DNA from: Humidesulfovibrio sp.
Lineage (GTDB): Bacteria > Desulfobacterota > Desulfovibrionia > Desulfovibrionales > Desulfovibrionaceae
Reading direction: 5' to 3'
DNA: 64,000 nucleotides
NCBI GenBank assembly: GCA_031292175.1
Contig: JARLHQ010000024.1
Location: 1 to 64,000 of the forward strand
In this document: one piece after another, positions 50,555 through 60,203 of the stretch
Position numbering within the stretch: position 1 is the first letter of the stretch
Layout: each line of letters begins with the position of its first letter
Notes under the pieces: model-generated
What the model was told of the DNA's origin: nothing
Database searches by the model: none
Seen by the model: only the letters and a program-made list of their open reading frames with translations
Position numbers and translations under genes: made by a program

Positions 50555-50947
50555 GTGTGCCCCAGTTGCCCCCCGGTTGGCGTTAGACGAAAATGCCACG
50601 CAATTGCAGCATCTAAAGCGACACAGCTGGGGGGCGGTGTGTCGGACTCTCACGCAATGCGTAAAAAAATGCGTGAGAAAATCTAAAGTATTTGTAAATT
50701 ACATATTAGAACTAGGTCCAGTCCACGCTAAAAGTCAAGGACTAAAACGCCCGGGAAGGCTGAAAAGACAAGGCCTGCCCCTCCCCGCGCCCGTATGGCG
50801 CCACGGGTATTTGCATTGGATTCCGGCATGCCTCTGGGCGGGGTGTCAATATTTCTCCATTGTGTGTGACTACGCAGTTTACAGGTCCGGTAAAGTCGGA
50901 TAGGTCATACTTGTTGAGAAACTTTCGCTCCACTCCGCGGAGGGCCC
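50555..50947. promoter_or_regulatory. Divergent region between pilus operon and cheV
   Basis: 393 bp without a gene. On the minus strand a possible promoter is TTGACT (50738-50733) with TAGTTC (50714-50709). Downstream of it lies an inverted repeat with 9-bp arms, TCTCACGCA (50648-50656) and its complement (50670-50678), which also contains a repeated TGCGT; it may be an operator or leader hairpin. The cheV-proximal half shows no promoter that I can defend. Confidence 0.4.
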
Positions 50948-51934
50948 ATGAGCCAAACGAATATTCTGCTCGAGTCCGGCACCAACGAGCTTGAGCTGGT
51001 GGAATTTTTTATTGACGAGAAAGATCCCGTCACGGGCCAGACGTATCGGGGCTTCTATGGCGTCAATGTGGCCAAGGTGCTGGAGATCATCCGCATGCCC
51101 GTGGTGACGCAGCTGCCCGAGATTCCGCATCCCTCCGTGCTTGGCGCCTTCAACCTGCGTTCGCGCATCATTCCCCTGGTGGACTTGGCCCTGTGGCTGG
51201 GCAAGCAGATGTTCACCCCGAAGGAAGACACCAAGGTCATCGTCAGCGAGTTCAACCGCATCACGTCGGCCTTCATGGTCTCCGGGGTCACGCGCATCCA
51301 CCGCCTGAGTTGGACCCAGGTGGAGCCTCCGGGCAAGCAGCTGAACGAGTATTCCGGCTCCAGCGTCACCGGCGTGGTGCGCTTTGAGGACCGCATTCTG
51401 CTCATTCTCGACATGGAGAAGATCCTGGCCGACCTGAACCCGGGCCTGGCCATGAAGATCGAGGAAGCGGCCCTGGAGGAGATCGAGGAGACGAACCGGC
51501 CGACCAAGAAGGAGCACTATCGCGCGCTTATAGCCGATGACTCCACGAGCATCCGCCGCATGATCGGCTCCATGCTCGAAAAGGCCGGGTTCGAGGTGAC
51601 GCAGACGGTCAACGGCCAGGAGGCCTGGGACGCCCTGGTCGGCCTGAAGCAGAAGGCCGCGGAAACGGGCGTCGCGCTGACCGACCTCGTGGACATCCTG
51701 GTCTCGGACATCGAGATGCCGGTCATGGACGGCCATAACCTGACCAAGCGGGTGAAGGACGACCCCGTGCTCAAGGAACTGCCGGTCATCCTGTTCTCTT
51801 CGCTCATCACCGACCGGCTGCGCCATAAGGGCGAAAGCGTGGGCGCGGACGAGCAGATCTCCAAGCCCAACATCACGGAACTCACCAAGCGTGCATTCGA
51901 GCTCATCGCCCAGCGGCAGGGCCTGGCGGTGTAA
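50948..51934 (+). CDS. cheV: CheV, CheW-receiver chemotaxis coupling protein
   Basis: A 328-residue cytoplasmic protein. Residues about 15-170 form a CheW domain (VEFFIDEKDPVTGQTYRGFY, GVNVAKVLEIIRMP, LGAFNLRSRIIPLVDL), and about 185-325 a receiver (ALIADDSTSIRRMIG, VSDIEMPVMDG, ISKPNITE). CheV couples chemoreceptors to CheA and is tuned by phosphorylation. GGAGGG precedes ATG 50948. It stands alone next to the pilus locus; control of pilus- or flagellum-based taxis cannot be distinguished. Confidence 0.95.
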   Translation: MSQTNILLESGTNELELVEFFIDEKDPVTGQTYRGFYGVNVAKVLEIIRMPVVTQLPEIPHPSVLGAFNLRSRIIPLVDLALWLGKQMFTPKEDTKVIVSEFNRITSAFMVSGVTRIHRLSWTQVEPPGKQLNEYSGSSVTGVVRFEDRILLILDMEKILADLNPGLAMKIEEAALEEIEETNRPTKKEHYRALIADDSTSIRRMIGSMLEKAGFEVTQTVNGQEAWDALVGLKQKAAETGVALTDLVDILVSDIEMPVMDGHNLTKRVKDDPVLKELPVILFSSLITDRLRHKGESVGADEQISKPNITELTKRAFELIAQRQGLAV

Positions 51935-51943
51935 CTTCCACAC

Positions 51944-52024
51944 GTGCTCCTGGCTCCGGAGGAGAAGGCCGCCCTGCGCAAGAGCGGCGCGGTGCTCTTC
52001 GAAGCGGCCAAGGGGCCGCTTTAG
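51944..52024 (+). pseudogene. Possible remnant: C-terminal tail of a malate/lactate dehydrogenase
   Basis: After the cheV stop, and in the same frame, 26 codons reading VLLAPEEKAALRKSGAVLFE and on to a TAG resemble the last helix of NAD-dependent malate/lactate dehydrogenases (an L-x-x-EEKAALxKS pattern). There is no start or upstream enzyme sequence. It could be a leftover from gene loss or a chance coding-like stretch. Confidence 0.3.
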
Positions 52025-52043
52025 CCCAATGGCCCAGCACCCG

Positions 52044-52084
52044 GGCAAAACAAAAGGCCGGAGGGAATAAATCCCCCCGGTCTT
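52044..52084 (-). terminator. Intrinsic terminator of topA
   Basis: On the minus strand GACCGGGGGGA pairs with TCCCTCCGGCC around ATTTA-like loop bases, followed by TTTTGTTTTG. It begins 29 bases after the topA stop. Confidence 0.75.
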
Positions 52085-52112
52085 TGTCGCGCCAAAGCCT
52101 CTGGCGTTTCGC

Positions 52113-54563
52113 CTATTCCGGCTCTTTCACGTAGTCGCATTCCTTGTTGCCGCAGGCGATGAATGAGCCCTTGGCCTTGCTGTGCTTCTCCACCAGCAGG
52201 GGGAAGTCGCACTTGGGGCAGGGGCCGAGCACCGGGCGGTCCCACAGTGAGAAGGAGCAGTCCGGGTAGCGCGAGCAGGAGTAGAACACCTTGCCCCGGC
52301 GCGAAGTCTTCTCGACCATCTGGCCGGAGCAACCTGGCTCGGGGCAGGCCACGCCCGTGGGCAGGGGCTCGGTGTGCTTGCAGGCCGGGTAGCCCGTGCA
52401 GGCGATGAATTTGCTGCCCCGGCGCGCGGTCTTGATGACCATGGGCTTGCCGCATTCCGGGCAGGTGCCCGCCGGGATCTCCTCCGGCGCTTCGAGCACG
52501 ATGATCTTGCCGAACTCATCGCGCTTGAAGTTTTTGATGTTCTTGCACTTCGGGTAGCCGGAGCAGCCCAGGAAGGGGTCGTGCGAACGGCCCTTGCGCG
52601 GGGTCTTGACGGCAAAGGGCTTGCCGCACAGGTCACACAAAATGTCCGTGATCTCATCCCGGGGCTTGTCCTGCGGCAGGATGTTGCCCTGGTCGTCGCG
52701 CGTGAACTCGCGGATGGCCTTGCACTCCGGGTAGCCGGAACACCCCAGGAACTCGCCGTTTTTGCCGAACTTCACGTGCATGGGCTTGCCGCACTCCGGG
52801 CAGGGCACGCCGGAGTCGATGGTGGCGCGCTGCATCTCGGCGCCGGCCTTCTCCAGCGCCGGGATGAACTCGGCCATGAATTCCTCGATGACCGCCTCCC
52901 AGGCGCGCCCGCCCGCGGCGATCTCGTCCAGCTTGGCCTCCATGCCCGCGGTGAAGCCGATGTCCATGAGCGTTGCGAAGTGCGCCACCAGCTTATCGCT
53001 CACGGTGCTGCCGAGCTCGGTGGGGGCGAAGCGCTTCTCCTCCATGGCCACGTACTCGCGGTCCTGCAGTGTGCTGATGATGGCGGCGTAGGTGCTGGGT
53101 CGGCCGATGCCTTCCTCTTCCAGCGCCTTGACGAGCGTGGCTTCGGTGTAGCGCGGGGGCGGCTGGGTGAACTTCTGCTCACTCGTCAGGTCCTGCAGCT
53201 CCAGGGGCTCGCCGATGGTCAGCTTGGGCAGTTGGGCTGAACTGTTCTGGCCATCCTCGGCCTCGGCGTCCGGGTCCGGGGCCTCCAGGCCCTGCACCTT
53301 CAGGAAGCCGGGGAAGAGCAGGCGCTCGCCCTTGGCCCGCCACAAGGTCGCGCCGTTCTTCGCGGTCACGATCGTGTCGTGGAACTTGGCCGGGCTCATC
53401 TGCGAAGCCACAAAACGCCGCCAGATGAGCTGGTAGAGCTTGAACTGGTCGGCAGGCAGGAACTGCTTTACCGAGTCGGGGGTCAGGGCCACGTCGACCG
53501 GACGGCAGGCCTCATGCGCGTCCTGCGCGCCTTCCTTGGTCTTGTACGCGCGCACCTTGGCCGGGGCGTAGTCCGGCCCGTAGGCGGACAAAATGAAGTC
53601 GTGCGCGGCCTTCTTCGCCTCGTCGGCGATGCGCACGGAGTCGGTACGCATGTACGTGATGAGCGCCACGGTGCCGCGGTCGCCCAGCTCCACGCCCTCG
53701 TAAAGCTTCTGCGCCGTGCCCATGGTCTTCTTGGCCGGGTAGCCAAGCGCGCGGTTGGCCACCTGTTGCAGGCTCGACGTGGTGAACGGCGGCGGCGCGC
53801 TCTTGCTGCGCTCCTTCTCCTCCACGCCCTCCACGGTGAACTGCCCGGCGCGAACGTTTTGGACCAGCGCGTCCGCCGCGTCCTTGCTTCCGATCTCCGC
53901 CAGGCCAGGCGTTACGGTTTTGGTCCCCACCTTCCACAGGTCGGCGCGGAAGGGCGGCGGATTGGCCCCGGCAAGACGCACCTTGAGCGCCCAGTGCTCC
54001 ACGGGCTGGAACGCCCGGCGCTCGCGCTCGCGGTCCACGATGAGCCGAAGCGCCACGCTCTGCACGCGCCCGGCGCTGATGCCGCGCTTCACGTGCTTCC
54101 ACAGGATGGGCGAAATTTTATAGCCGACGAGCCGGTCCAGCACGCGCCGCGCCTGCTGCGCGCCCACGAGGTCCTGGTTGATGGGGCGCGGGTTCTCCAG
54201 CGCCTCCTTCACCGCCCGGGCGGTGATCTCGTTGAACTGGATGCGGCTGACGTTCTTGTTCTGGCCTTTGATGAGCTCGGCCACGTGCCAGCCGATGGCC
54301 TCCCCCTCGCGGTCCGGGTCGGGCGCCAGAAAGACATGATTCGCGGCCTTGGCGGCCTTGCGCAGGCGGCCCACCACGTCTTCCTTGCCCTTGATGATCT
54401 CGTAGCGCGGGGCGTAACCGTGCTCCTCGTCCAGGCCCATGTCGCCTTTGGGCAGGTCGCGCACGTGGCCCACGGAGGCCTCCACGGCGTAGTCCTTGCC
54501 CAGGAATTTGCCGATGGTCTTCACCTTCGCGGGTGACTCAACGATGATGAGGTCTTTTGTCAT
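52113..54563 (-). CDS. topA: DNA topoisomerase I
   Basis: An 816-residue type IA topoisomerase that relaxes negative supercoils. The Toprim domain (LIIVESPAKVKTIGKFLG, DPDREGEAIGWH) and the active-site tyrosine in LITYMRTDSVR are intact. The C-terminus carries five zinc-ribbon modules, beginning CPECGKPM, CDLCGKPF, CPECGKPM, CPEPGCSG and CPKCDFPL, more than the three of E. coli TopA. ATG 54563 is followed directly by the Toprim domain; the 13 residues upstream are not conserved in kind. Monocistronic, with its own terminator. Confidence 0.95.
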   Translation of the reverse strand: MTKDLIIVESPAKVKTIGKFLGKDYAVEASVGHVRDLPKGDMGLDEEHGYAPRYEIIKGKEDVVGRLRKAAKAANHVFLAPDPDREGEAIGWHVAELIKGQNKNVSRIQFNEITARAVKEALENPRPINQDLVGAQQARRVLDRLVGYKISPILWKHVKRGISAGRVQSVALRLIVDRERERRAFQPVEHWALKVRLAGANPPPFRADLWKVGTKTVTPGLAEIGSKDAADALVQNVRAGQFTVEGVEEKERSKSAPPPFTTSSLQQVANRALGYPAKKTMGTAQKLYEGVELGDRGTVALITYMRTDSVRIADEAKKAAHDFILSAYGPDYAPAKVRAYKTKEGAQDAHEACRPVDVALTPDSVKQFLPADQFKLYQLIWRRFVASQMSPAKFHDTIVTAKNGATLWRAKGERLLFPGFLKVQGLEAPDPDAEAEDGQNSSAQLPKLTIGEPLELQDLTSEQKFTQPPPRYTEATLVKALEEEGIGRPSTYAAIISTLQDREYVAMEEKRFAPTELGSTVSDKLVAHFATLMDIGFTAGMEAKLDEIAAGGRAWEAVIEEFMAEFIPALEKAGAEMQRATIDSGVPCPECGKPMHVKFGKNGEFLGCSGYPECKAIREFTRDDQGNILPQDKPRDEITDILCDLCGKPFAVKTPRKGRSHDPFLGCSGYPKCKNIKNFKRDEFGKIIVLEAPEEIPAGTCPECGKPMVIKTARRGSKFIACTGYPACKHTEPLPTGVACPEPGCSGQMVEKTSRRGKVFYSCSRYPDCSFSLWDRPVLGPCPKCDFPLLVEKHSKAKGSFIACGNKECDYVKEPE

Positions 54564-54695
54564 AATGGGGCAGGCTATAGCCACCCCGCGCAGGGTTGGC
54601 AAGGGGAGAGGTTAACGAGGGGATGGCGCGAAACGTTGACCAATAGAGGCCGACTCCATATTGTACGTAATCATGCGGAGGTCTTACGCCTCGTC

Positions 54696-55229
54696 CTAGC
54701 GGGGCGGAGCGACGGATTCCAACTGCGTGAAGGCCTGCTTGATCTCGTCCGACGGGTCGCCCAGCCAGCGGCTCTCACTATTCTGCGTAAGCCGCGCGTA
54801 GATGGCCTTCGTCTCGTGGCTGTACAGGACCTCAATGTTGTTCCCGCCGCAGCTGTGCGCCTTGCAGCCATTGACGTGCAGATACTCCGCGCCGCTGACG
54901 GCCACCTTGCGCACCGGCGTGCCTGGGCCGTTGAAGTGCGTCAGCCAGGCCTCCCGCAGCTTGTTGCGCCGCAAAAGCGCCCGGTAGGCCGTGCTGAAGG
55001 GCGGGGTGTTGCGGATATCGTGCCCGGTGAGCTGCTGGCCGTGTTTGCCCACAAGGTAGCCGAGGAAGGCGACGCCGGTTTGCGGCGCGGCCTGTGCCTG
55101 TATCTGTGGCGCGGGCTGCGCGGGCGGCTGTGGCGCGCAGCCGATGGCCATGAGGCCAACAAACAGCATCTGTGTGGCGAAGACGAGGGGGCGTGCTGTG
55201 CGTATGGCCGTGGTGGAGGGGGTGTGCAT
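54696..55229 (-). CDS. Ivy-type lysozyme-inhibitor lipoprotein (predicted)
   Basis: A 177-residue protein with a lipoprotein signal (hydrophobic segment ending LMAIGC, lipid cysteine near residue 30), a Pro/Gln/Ala linker and a C-terminal domain of about 110 residues. The segment VSGAEYLHVNGCKAHSC is followed by NNIEVLYS and a strand with YARL, which parallels the Ivy fold: a strand, the CKxHDC loop that plugs the lysozyme active site, then two strands. The loop here is CKAHSC, with serine in place of aspartate. It would act in the periplasm or at the outer membrane. No strong ribosome site precedes ATG 55229. Confidence 0.6.
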   Translation of the reverse strand: MHTPSTTAIRTARPLVFATQMLFVGLMAIGCAPQPPAQPAPQIQAQAAPQTGVAFLGYLVGKHGQQLTGHDIRNTPPFSTAYRALLRRNKLREAWLTHFNGPGTPVRKVAVSGAEYLHVNGCKAHSCGGNNIEVLYSHETKAIYARLTQNSESRWLGDPSDEIKQAFTQLESVAPPR

Positions 55230-55342
55230 TTGCTGATCCCGTAGCAACGTTATATGTGGGGCCCACCGTGCCGGTAGGCATGCCGGGGCGGTTCTTACTC
55301 CCGGAGGCGCCACCACAGCAAGCTTCGATTGCCGTTTGGCGC

Positions 55343-55377
55343 AAAAAAGCCCCCGCCTCATCTCTGAGCCGGGGGCT
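55343..55377 (-). terminator. Intrinsic terminator of ald
   Basis: On the minus strand AGCCCCCG/CGGGGGCT (55377-55370 with 55355-55348) is followed by six T, 28 bases beyond the ald stop. Confidence 0.8.
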
Positions 55378-55404
55378 AAATGCGTCAGCCTTGGCGGAGG
55401 GGGA

Positions 55405-56511
55405 CTACGCCAGAGCCTCGGCCGGAGTGATGGCCGGGATGCCGAGGGCTTCGCCGACGGCCGGGCAGGTCAGCTTGCCTTTGTAGGTGTTCAGGCCCAG
55501 CGCCAGGGCGGGGTCTTCGCGCAGGGCGTCCACGCCCTTGGCCGCCAGCTTGATGGCGTAGGGCAGGGTCTGGTTCACCAGGGCGAAGGTGCTGGTGCGG
55601 GGCACGGCGCCGGGCATGTTGGCCACGCCGTAGTGCACCACGCCGTCCACAACGTAGGTCGGCTTGTCGTGGGTCGTGGCTTTGGTGGTCTCGATGCAGC
55701 CGCCCTGGTCAACCGCAACGTCGACGATGACGGAACCCGGGCGCATGGTGGAGATCATGTCGCGGGTGACGAGTTTGGGGGCCTTTGCGCCAACCACGAG
55801 CACCGCGCCGACGACCAGGTCCGCGTCCTTCACGGCGGCGCGGATGTTGGGCTCGGTGGACGTCATGGTGGTGATGCGGTTGCCGAAGATATCGTCCAGG
55901 TACTGCAGACGGGCGTGGGAAAGGTCGAATACGGTGACCTTGGCGCCCATGCCCACGGCAATTTTGGCTGCGTTGGTGCCGACCACGCCGCCGCCGATGA
56001 CCACGACGTTGGCCGGGGTCACGCCCGGAACGCCGCCCAGCAGCATGCCGCGGCCGCCCTGATTCTTCTCCAGGTAGTGCGCGCCAACCTGGGTGGCCAT
56101 GCGGCCGGCCACTTCACTCATGGGCACCAGCAGGGGCAGGGAGCGGTCGGCCAGCTGGACGGTCTCGTAGGCCACGCCGGTGGTGCCGGCCTTCAAGAGG
56201 GCCCTGGCCTGGGTCTCGTCAGCGGCCAGGTGCAGGTAGGTGAAGAGCAGCAGGTCTCCGCGCAGGTATTTGTACTCGGCGGCCATGGGCTCTTTGACCT
56301 TGATGACCATCTCGGCGCCCCAGGCTTCGGCGGCGCTGACCATCTTGGCGCCAGCGGCCTTGTATTCCTCGTCGGACAGGCCGGAGCCCACGCCAGCGCC
56401 GGCTTCAACCAGCACGGAGTGGCCGCGGCGGATAAGGGTCTCGACAGCGCCGGGGGTCATGGAAACGCGATCTTCCAGGGTTTTGATTTCCTTCGGGATA
56501 CCGATGATCAT
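55405..56511 (-). CDS. ald: Alanine dehydrogenase
   Basis: A 368-residue NAD-dependent enzyme interconverting L-alanine and pyruvate plus ammonia. The N-terminal [20 protein letters not shown], the catalytic lysine/histidine regions (VKVKEP, YLHLA), the nucleotide loop [20 protein letters not shown] and the [14 protein letters not shown] motif are all present at normal length. It is followed by a terminator and preceded, 34 bp away on the same strand, by an Lrp/AsnC-family regulator that probably controls it. Confidence 0.95.
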   Translation of the reverse strand: MIIGIPKEIKTLEDRVSMTPGAVETLIRRGHSVLVEAGAGVGSGLSDEEYKAAGAKMVSAAEAWGAEMVIKVKEPMAAEYKYLRGDLLLFTYLHLAADETQARALLKAGTTGVAYETVQLADRSLPLLVPMSEVAGRMATQVGAHYLEKNQGGRGMLLGGVPGVTPANVVVIGGGVVGTNAAKIAVGMGAKVTVFDLSHARLQYLDDIFGNRITTMTSTEPNIRAAVKDADLVVGAVLVVGAKAPKLVTRDMISTMRPGSVIVDVAVDQGGCIETTKATTHDKPTYVVDGVVHYGVANMPGAVPRTSTFALVNQTLPYAIKLAAKGVDALREDPALALGLNTYKGKLTCPAVGEALGIPAITPAEALA

Positions 56512-56545
56512 GGAAAACTCCTTTGGGTGATGTAAAAGTTGTCGC

Positions 56546-57028
56546 CTATTCGCTGAACCAGGTGCGCGCTCCCTTGGGCAGGGGAATCCACTTGCGCCTG
56601 GCCTTCATGACCACAAACGATTCGCTGGACGCGATGCCGCCCACGCCGGAAAGAGCCTGATCGAGAAAATTGTACAGGTCGGCGATGTCCTCGCTGGTCA
56701 CCACCTCGACGAGGATGTCGTAGCGCCCGGTGACGGCGGCCACCCAGTTCACGTCCGGCAGCAGGGAGATCTCCTCCAGCTTTTCGTCGAGCTGCATCTG
56801 CGTCTGCAGCTTGATGCCCACCAGGGCCACGGACAGCCCCTTGACCTGGAAGGGGTCCACCAGCCCGGCCACGCGCATGAGGCCCTGGCCGATGAGGTTC
56901 TTCATGCGCGCGCGGATGGTGGGCGCGGTGACGCCCAGGCTCTCGGCCAGCTCGGCGGCGGAGGCTTGTCCGTCCTGCGCCAGCGCAGCCACCAGTCTGC
57001 GGTCGGCGACATCAAGAATTTTCTTCAT
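56546..57028 (-). CDS. Lrp/AsnC-family transcriptional regulator
   Basis: A 160-residue regulator: N-terminal winged helix ([37 protein letters not shown] split over residues 6-41) and a C-terminal RAM/AsnC ligand domain ([24 protein letters not shown]). The start at ATG 57028 has AGAGGAA eight bases upstream; an ATG at 57058 would add ten residues and run into the operator. Transcription with ald suggests an alanine-responsive activator, as for AldR/Lrp-type regulators of ald genes. Confidence 0.85.
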   Translation of the reverse strand: MKKILDVADRRLVAALAQDGQASAAELAESLGVTAPTIRARMKNLIGQGLMRVAGLVDPFQVKGLSVALVGIKLQTQMQLDEKLEEISLLPDVNWVAAVTGRYDILVEVVTSEDIADLYNFLDQALSGVGGIASSESFVVMKARRKWIPLPKGARTWFSE

Positions 57029-57047
57029 GCGTGAATTCCTCTTCTGT

Positions 57048-57069
57048 AAATTTTCCATTTCGAAAATTT
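57048..57069. promoter_or_regulatory. Candidate operator of the Lrp-type regulator
   Basis: A perfect inverted repeat, AAATTTTC-N6-GAAAATTT, lies 20 bp upstream of the regulator start within an AT-rich stretch (57045-57105). AT-rich dyads of about this size are typical Lrp/AsnC binding sites and suggest autoregulation. Confidence 0.5.
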
Positions 57070-57231
57070 ATGAGATACAAATATTGCAAAAGCAAAATAC
57101 TTGTCAAGCGGGAGGCCGTAAATTTCTGCGTCCCGCGCGGCGGTCTTGTGGGAGAGCCGTGCTTGGTGTAAGGCTGAAGAGAAATCTTCCCCCGTAAACG
57201 CCTGATTGCGCCTATTCAGAGGAGGCTGCCC

Positions 57232-57918
57232 GTGTCATCGGACGAACGCTTGCTCTCCGTGGCCGAAATCGCCCGCAAGCTGGGCGTGCCCGAATCCACC
57301 GTGCATTACTGGAAGAACCGTTTCGCCCAGCACCTGCCGAGTTCCGGCTCCGGTCGGCAGAAGCGCTTCCGGCCCGAGGCCGTGGACGTGTTCCGCGTCA
57401 TCGCCGAGATGTTCAGTCTGGGCCACAGCACTCAGGATGTCATGGAGACCTTGGGCAAAAGCTTTCCCCTCACGGCGGCCATGGACGGCGACCCGCTCGC
57501 GCCCGGCTCGGACGCGCCCTTTTCCTTCCGCAATCCGCGCGAGGCGGCCTCCGAGGCCGCGCTGGCCGACGCCGCCGTGCGCATGGCCGCCGCCATCGGC
57601 AAGGAGATGGGCCAGGAGATCGCCCGCGGCATCGGCGAGGGCCTGCGCCAGCACCTGTCCGGCCTGCCCGCGGGCGAGAACCGCGAGGCCCTGCCCCCGG
57701 GGCTGGAGGTTGAGGAATTGACGGCCATCAAGGCCGTGGTCGAGGACACCTGCGGACGGCTCAACGCCAACGCGGACGAGGTCGCGCGCATGGCTGTGGA
57801 GAACTCCGAGCTCAAGACCAAGCTCACGGTGCTGGAGGCCGAACTCATCCGCCTGCGCAAGGACCGTCGCGAGATGGAGAAGTACCTGCTTGACAAGATC
57901 AAGGGCATGACTACCTAA
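57232..57918 (+). CDS. MerR-family-like DNA-binding protein with C-terminal coiled coil
   Basis: A 228-residue protein. Residues about 6-70 are a MerR-type helix-turn-helix (LLSVAEIARKLGVPESTVHYW, KRFRPEAVDVFRVI). An Ala/Gly-rich middle leads to a C-terminal coiled coil (about 165-220, NSELKTKLTVLEAELIRLRK). No effector-binding cysteines are present, so it is not a metal sensor of the classical type. GTG 57232 follows AGAGGAGG. It stands upstream of htpG with a terminator between, so a role in heat-shock control is only a positional guess. Confidence 0.75.
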   Translation: MSSDERLLSVAEIARKLGVPESTVHYWKNRFAQHLPSSGSGRQKRFRPEAVDVFRVIAEMFSLGHSTQDVMETLGKSFPLTAAMDGDPLAPGSDAPFSFRNPREAASEAALADAAVRMAAAIGKEMGQEIARGIGEGLRQHLSGLPAGENREALPPGLEVEELTAIKAVVEDTCGRLNANADEVARMAVENSELKTKLTVLEAELIRLRKDRREMEKYLLDKIKGMTT

Positions 57919-57999
57919 AGCCAGGACGAAAGCGCCACACCTTTCGTCCGAACGGGGACCTCCTCCCCGCCGATGGCCCGAATCCTCCTCAGCCAAGCC

Positions 58000-58023
58000 A
58001 AGGCCCCGTGCAAACGGGGCCTT
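58000..58023 (+). terminator. Hairpin terminator after the MerR-like gene
   Basis: AAGGCCCCGT and its complement enclose a GCAA tetraloop. The T content afterwards is low. It lies 58 bp before htpG and may also act in its leader. Confidence 0.55.
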
Positions 58024-58081
58024 GTGCGGTTGAAGGCAGAACGTTGAAGTTTTCACCGACCAAAGCAGCAAGGAGACGCCC

Positions 58082-59989
58082 ATGGCCGCACAGGCAACCT
58101 ACGAGTTCAAAGCCGAAATCAAACAACTGCTCGAGATCCTCGTCCACTCCCTGTACACCGAGCGCGAAATTTTTCTGCGCGAGTTGGTTTCCAACGCCTC
58201 CGACGCGCTGGACAAGCTGCGCATCACCACCGCCGACTCCGCCACGGACGACGACGCCCCCCTTGAGATCCGCATCGAGGCGGACAAGGACAAGAAGACC
58301 CTCACCATCTCCGACAACGGCATCGGCATGACCGAGGCCGAGCTTGTGGAGAACATCGGCACCATCGCCCACTCCGGCTCGGCCAGCTTCTTGAAGGCCC
58401 TGAAAGATTCCGGCGGCAGCGCGGATGGCATCATCGGCCGCTTCGGCGTGGGCTTCTACTCCGTCTACATGGTGGCCGACAGCGTGTGCATCCGCACCAG
58501 GAGCCACCGCGAGGGCTCGCTGGCCGTGGAATGGACCAGCGACGGCCAGGGCGCGTACACCATCCGCGAACTCACCTCCGGCAACGGCGCGGAGGACGGC
58601 GAGACGGTCGCGCGAGGCACCTCCATCGAGGTGCGCCTGAAGGACGATCAGGCCGAGCAGTTCACCGACGTGGAGGGCCTGCGCCACATCATCCGTAAGC
58701 ACTCCAACTTCATCGGCTTCCCCATCCTGGTGAACGGCGAGCGCGCCAACACCGTGCCCGCCCTGTGGCGTGAGCCCAAGTTCCAGATCACCAAAGAACA
58801 GTACAAGGAGTTCTACTCCTTCCTCACCTATGACATGGACGAGCCCATGGACGTGCTGCACACCAGCGTGGACGCGCCCGTGCAGTTCAACGCCCTCTGC
58901 TTCCTCCCCGAGAAGAGCAAGGACTTCATGGGCTTTGATCGCGAGGACTGGGGCCTTGACCTCTACGTGCGCCGCGTGCTCATCCAGCACCAGAACAAGG
59001 ACCTGATCCCGCAGTACCTCATGTTCACGCGCGGCGTGGTCGATACCGAGGACCTGCCGCTCAACATCTCGCGCGAGACCCTCCAGGACAACCGCCTCAT
59101 CCGCAAGATCAACACCACGCTCACCAAGCAGATCCTGGGGCAGCTGGGTAAGATGGCCGAGGACAAGGAGAAGTACGCCAAATTCTGGCGCGAGCACTCC
59201 CGCGTGTTCAAGGCCGGGTATATGGATTTCGTGAATCGCGAAACCTTCTCAGGTCTGCTGCGCTTCAACTCCAGCGCCTGCGAGGCCGCCGACGATCTTG
59301 TGTCGTTCGACGACTACATCTCCCGCGCCAAGCTGGACCAAAAGAAAATCTACTTTGCCTTCGGCCCCAGCCGCGAGGCCTTGAAGCTCAATCCGCACCT
59401 GGAGATCTTCCGCAAGAAGGGCGTGGAGGTGCTCTACCTCTTCGAGCCCATCGACGAGTTCGTCATGGACGCCCTGCACACCTACAAGGAATTCGAAATG
59501 GTGCCCGCCGAGGTGGCAAAGCCCGAGGATTTGGCCAAGCTGCCCGACGTGGAGACCGAGGCCCCGACCGACAGCGCCCCGGCTCCGGAAAAGGACGCTC
59601 TGGAGGCCCTGCTCTTGCGCGTCAAGGCCGTTCTGGGCGATGGCGTGGCCGATGTGCGCGCGTCCTCGCGTCTCACCGGCAGCCCCTGCTGCCTGGTGAA
59701 TCCAGACGGGCACACCACCTCCAGCATGGACAAGATCATGCGCTCCATGAACCACGACAACTCCGTGCCCAAGAAGGTGCTGGAGCTGAATCCGAACCAT
59801 GCGCTTGTCCGCAATCTGGCGGACCTGAACCAGTCCGACGGCAACGACCCGTTTGTTGAGCAGGCCGCGCGCCAGCTCTTCGAATCCGCGCTGCTGCTGG
59901 AAGGCTACCTGACCGACCCCCACGCCCTGGTGGGCCGCGTGCAGGATCTGCTCACCAAGTCCAGCGGATGGTATGCGAAGAGTAAGTAG
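58082..59989 (+). CDS. htpG: Hsp90-family chaperone HtpG
   Basis: A 635-residue cytoplasmic ATP-dependent chaperone. The N-terminal GHKL ATPase motifs are [25 protein letters not shown] and [17 protein letters not shown]. The middle-domain arginine region ([11 protein letters not shown]) and a C-terminal dimerisation segment are present, with an acidic Pro/Ala linker at about 495-510. Length agrees with E. coli HtpG (624). AGCAAGGAG precedes ATG 58082. Two strong hairpins follow the gene. No CIRCE or sigma-32 site was recognised. Confidence 0.97.
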
Positions 59990-60002
59990 AAGATGCGCCG
60001 CA

Positions 60003-60094
60003 GACCGGGGGGCTTAAGCCCCCCGGTCCCCGCAAGGGAGAGTGGGCTAAGAAATATGGGCTCTTCCCGGCGGTTTCTCCGCCGGGAAGAGCCC
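60003..60094 (+). terminator. Two hairpins downstream of htpG
   Basis: The first is a 26-bp perfect palindrome (60003-60028, GACCGGGGGGC arm). The second has 16-bp arms (60058-60073 with 60079-60094) around TTTCT. Neither has a clear T run. They lie 14 and 69 bases after the htpG stop. Confidence 0.6.
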
Positions 60095-60203
60095 TCTGCT
60101 TTGGCGGGCAGCTGGACAAAGGGCGCGTTGGCTGGGTTTGCGTCCGCACGCGCAGAGGGGTAAACAGTGGGCCATGCGAAGCGCATGCACAAGAGGAGGC
60201 AGA

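Noticed and set aside
54603-54695. Small gene between topA and the Ivy-like gene
   Set aside because: No frame with a ribosome site and coding-like composition was found in this short gap.
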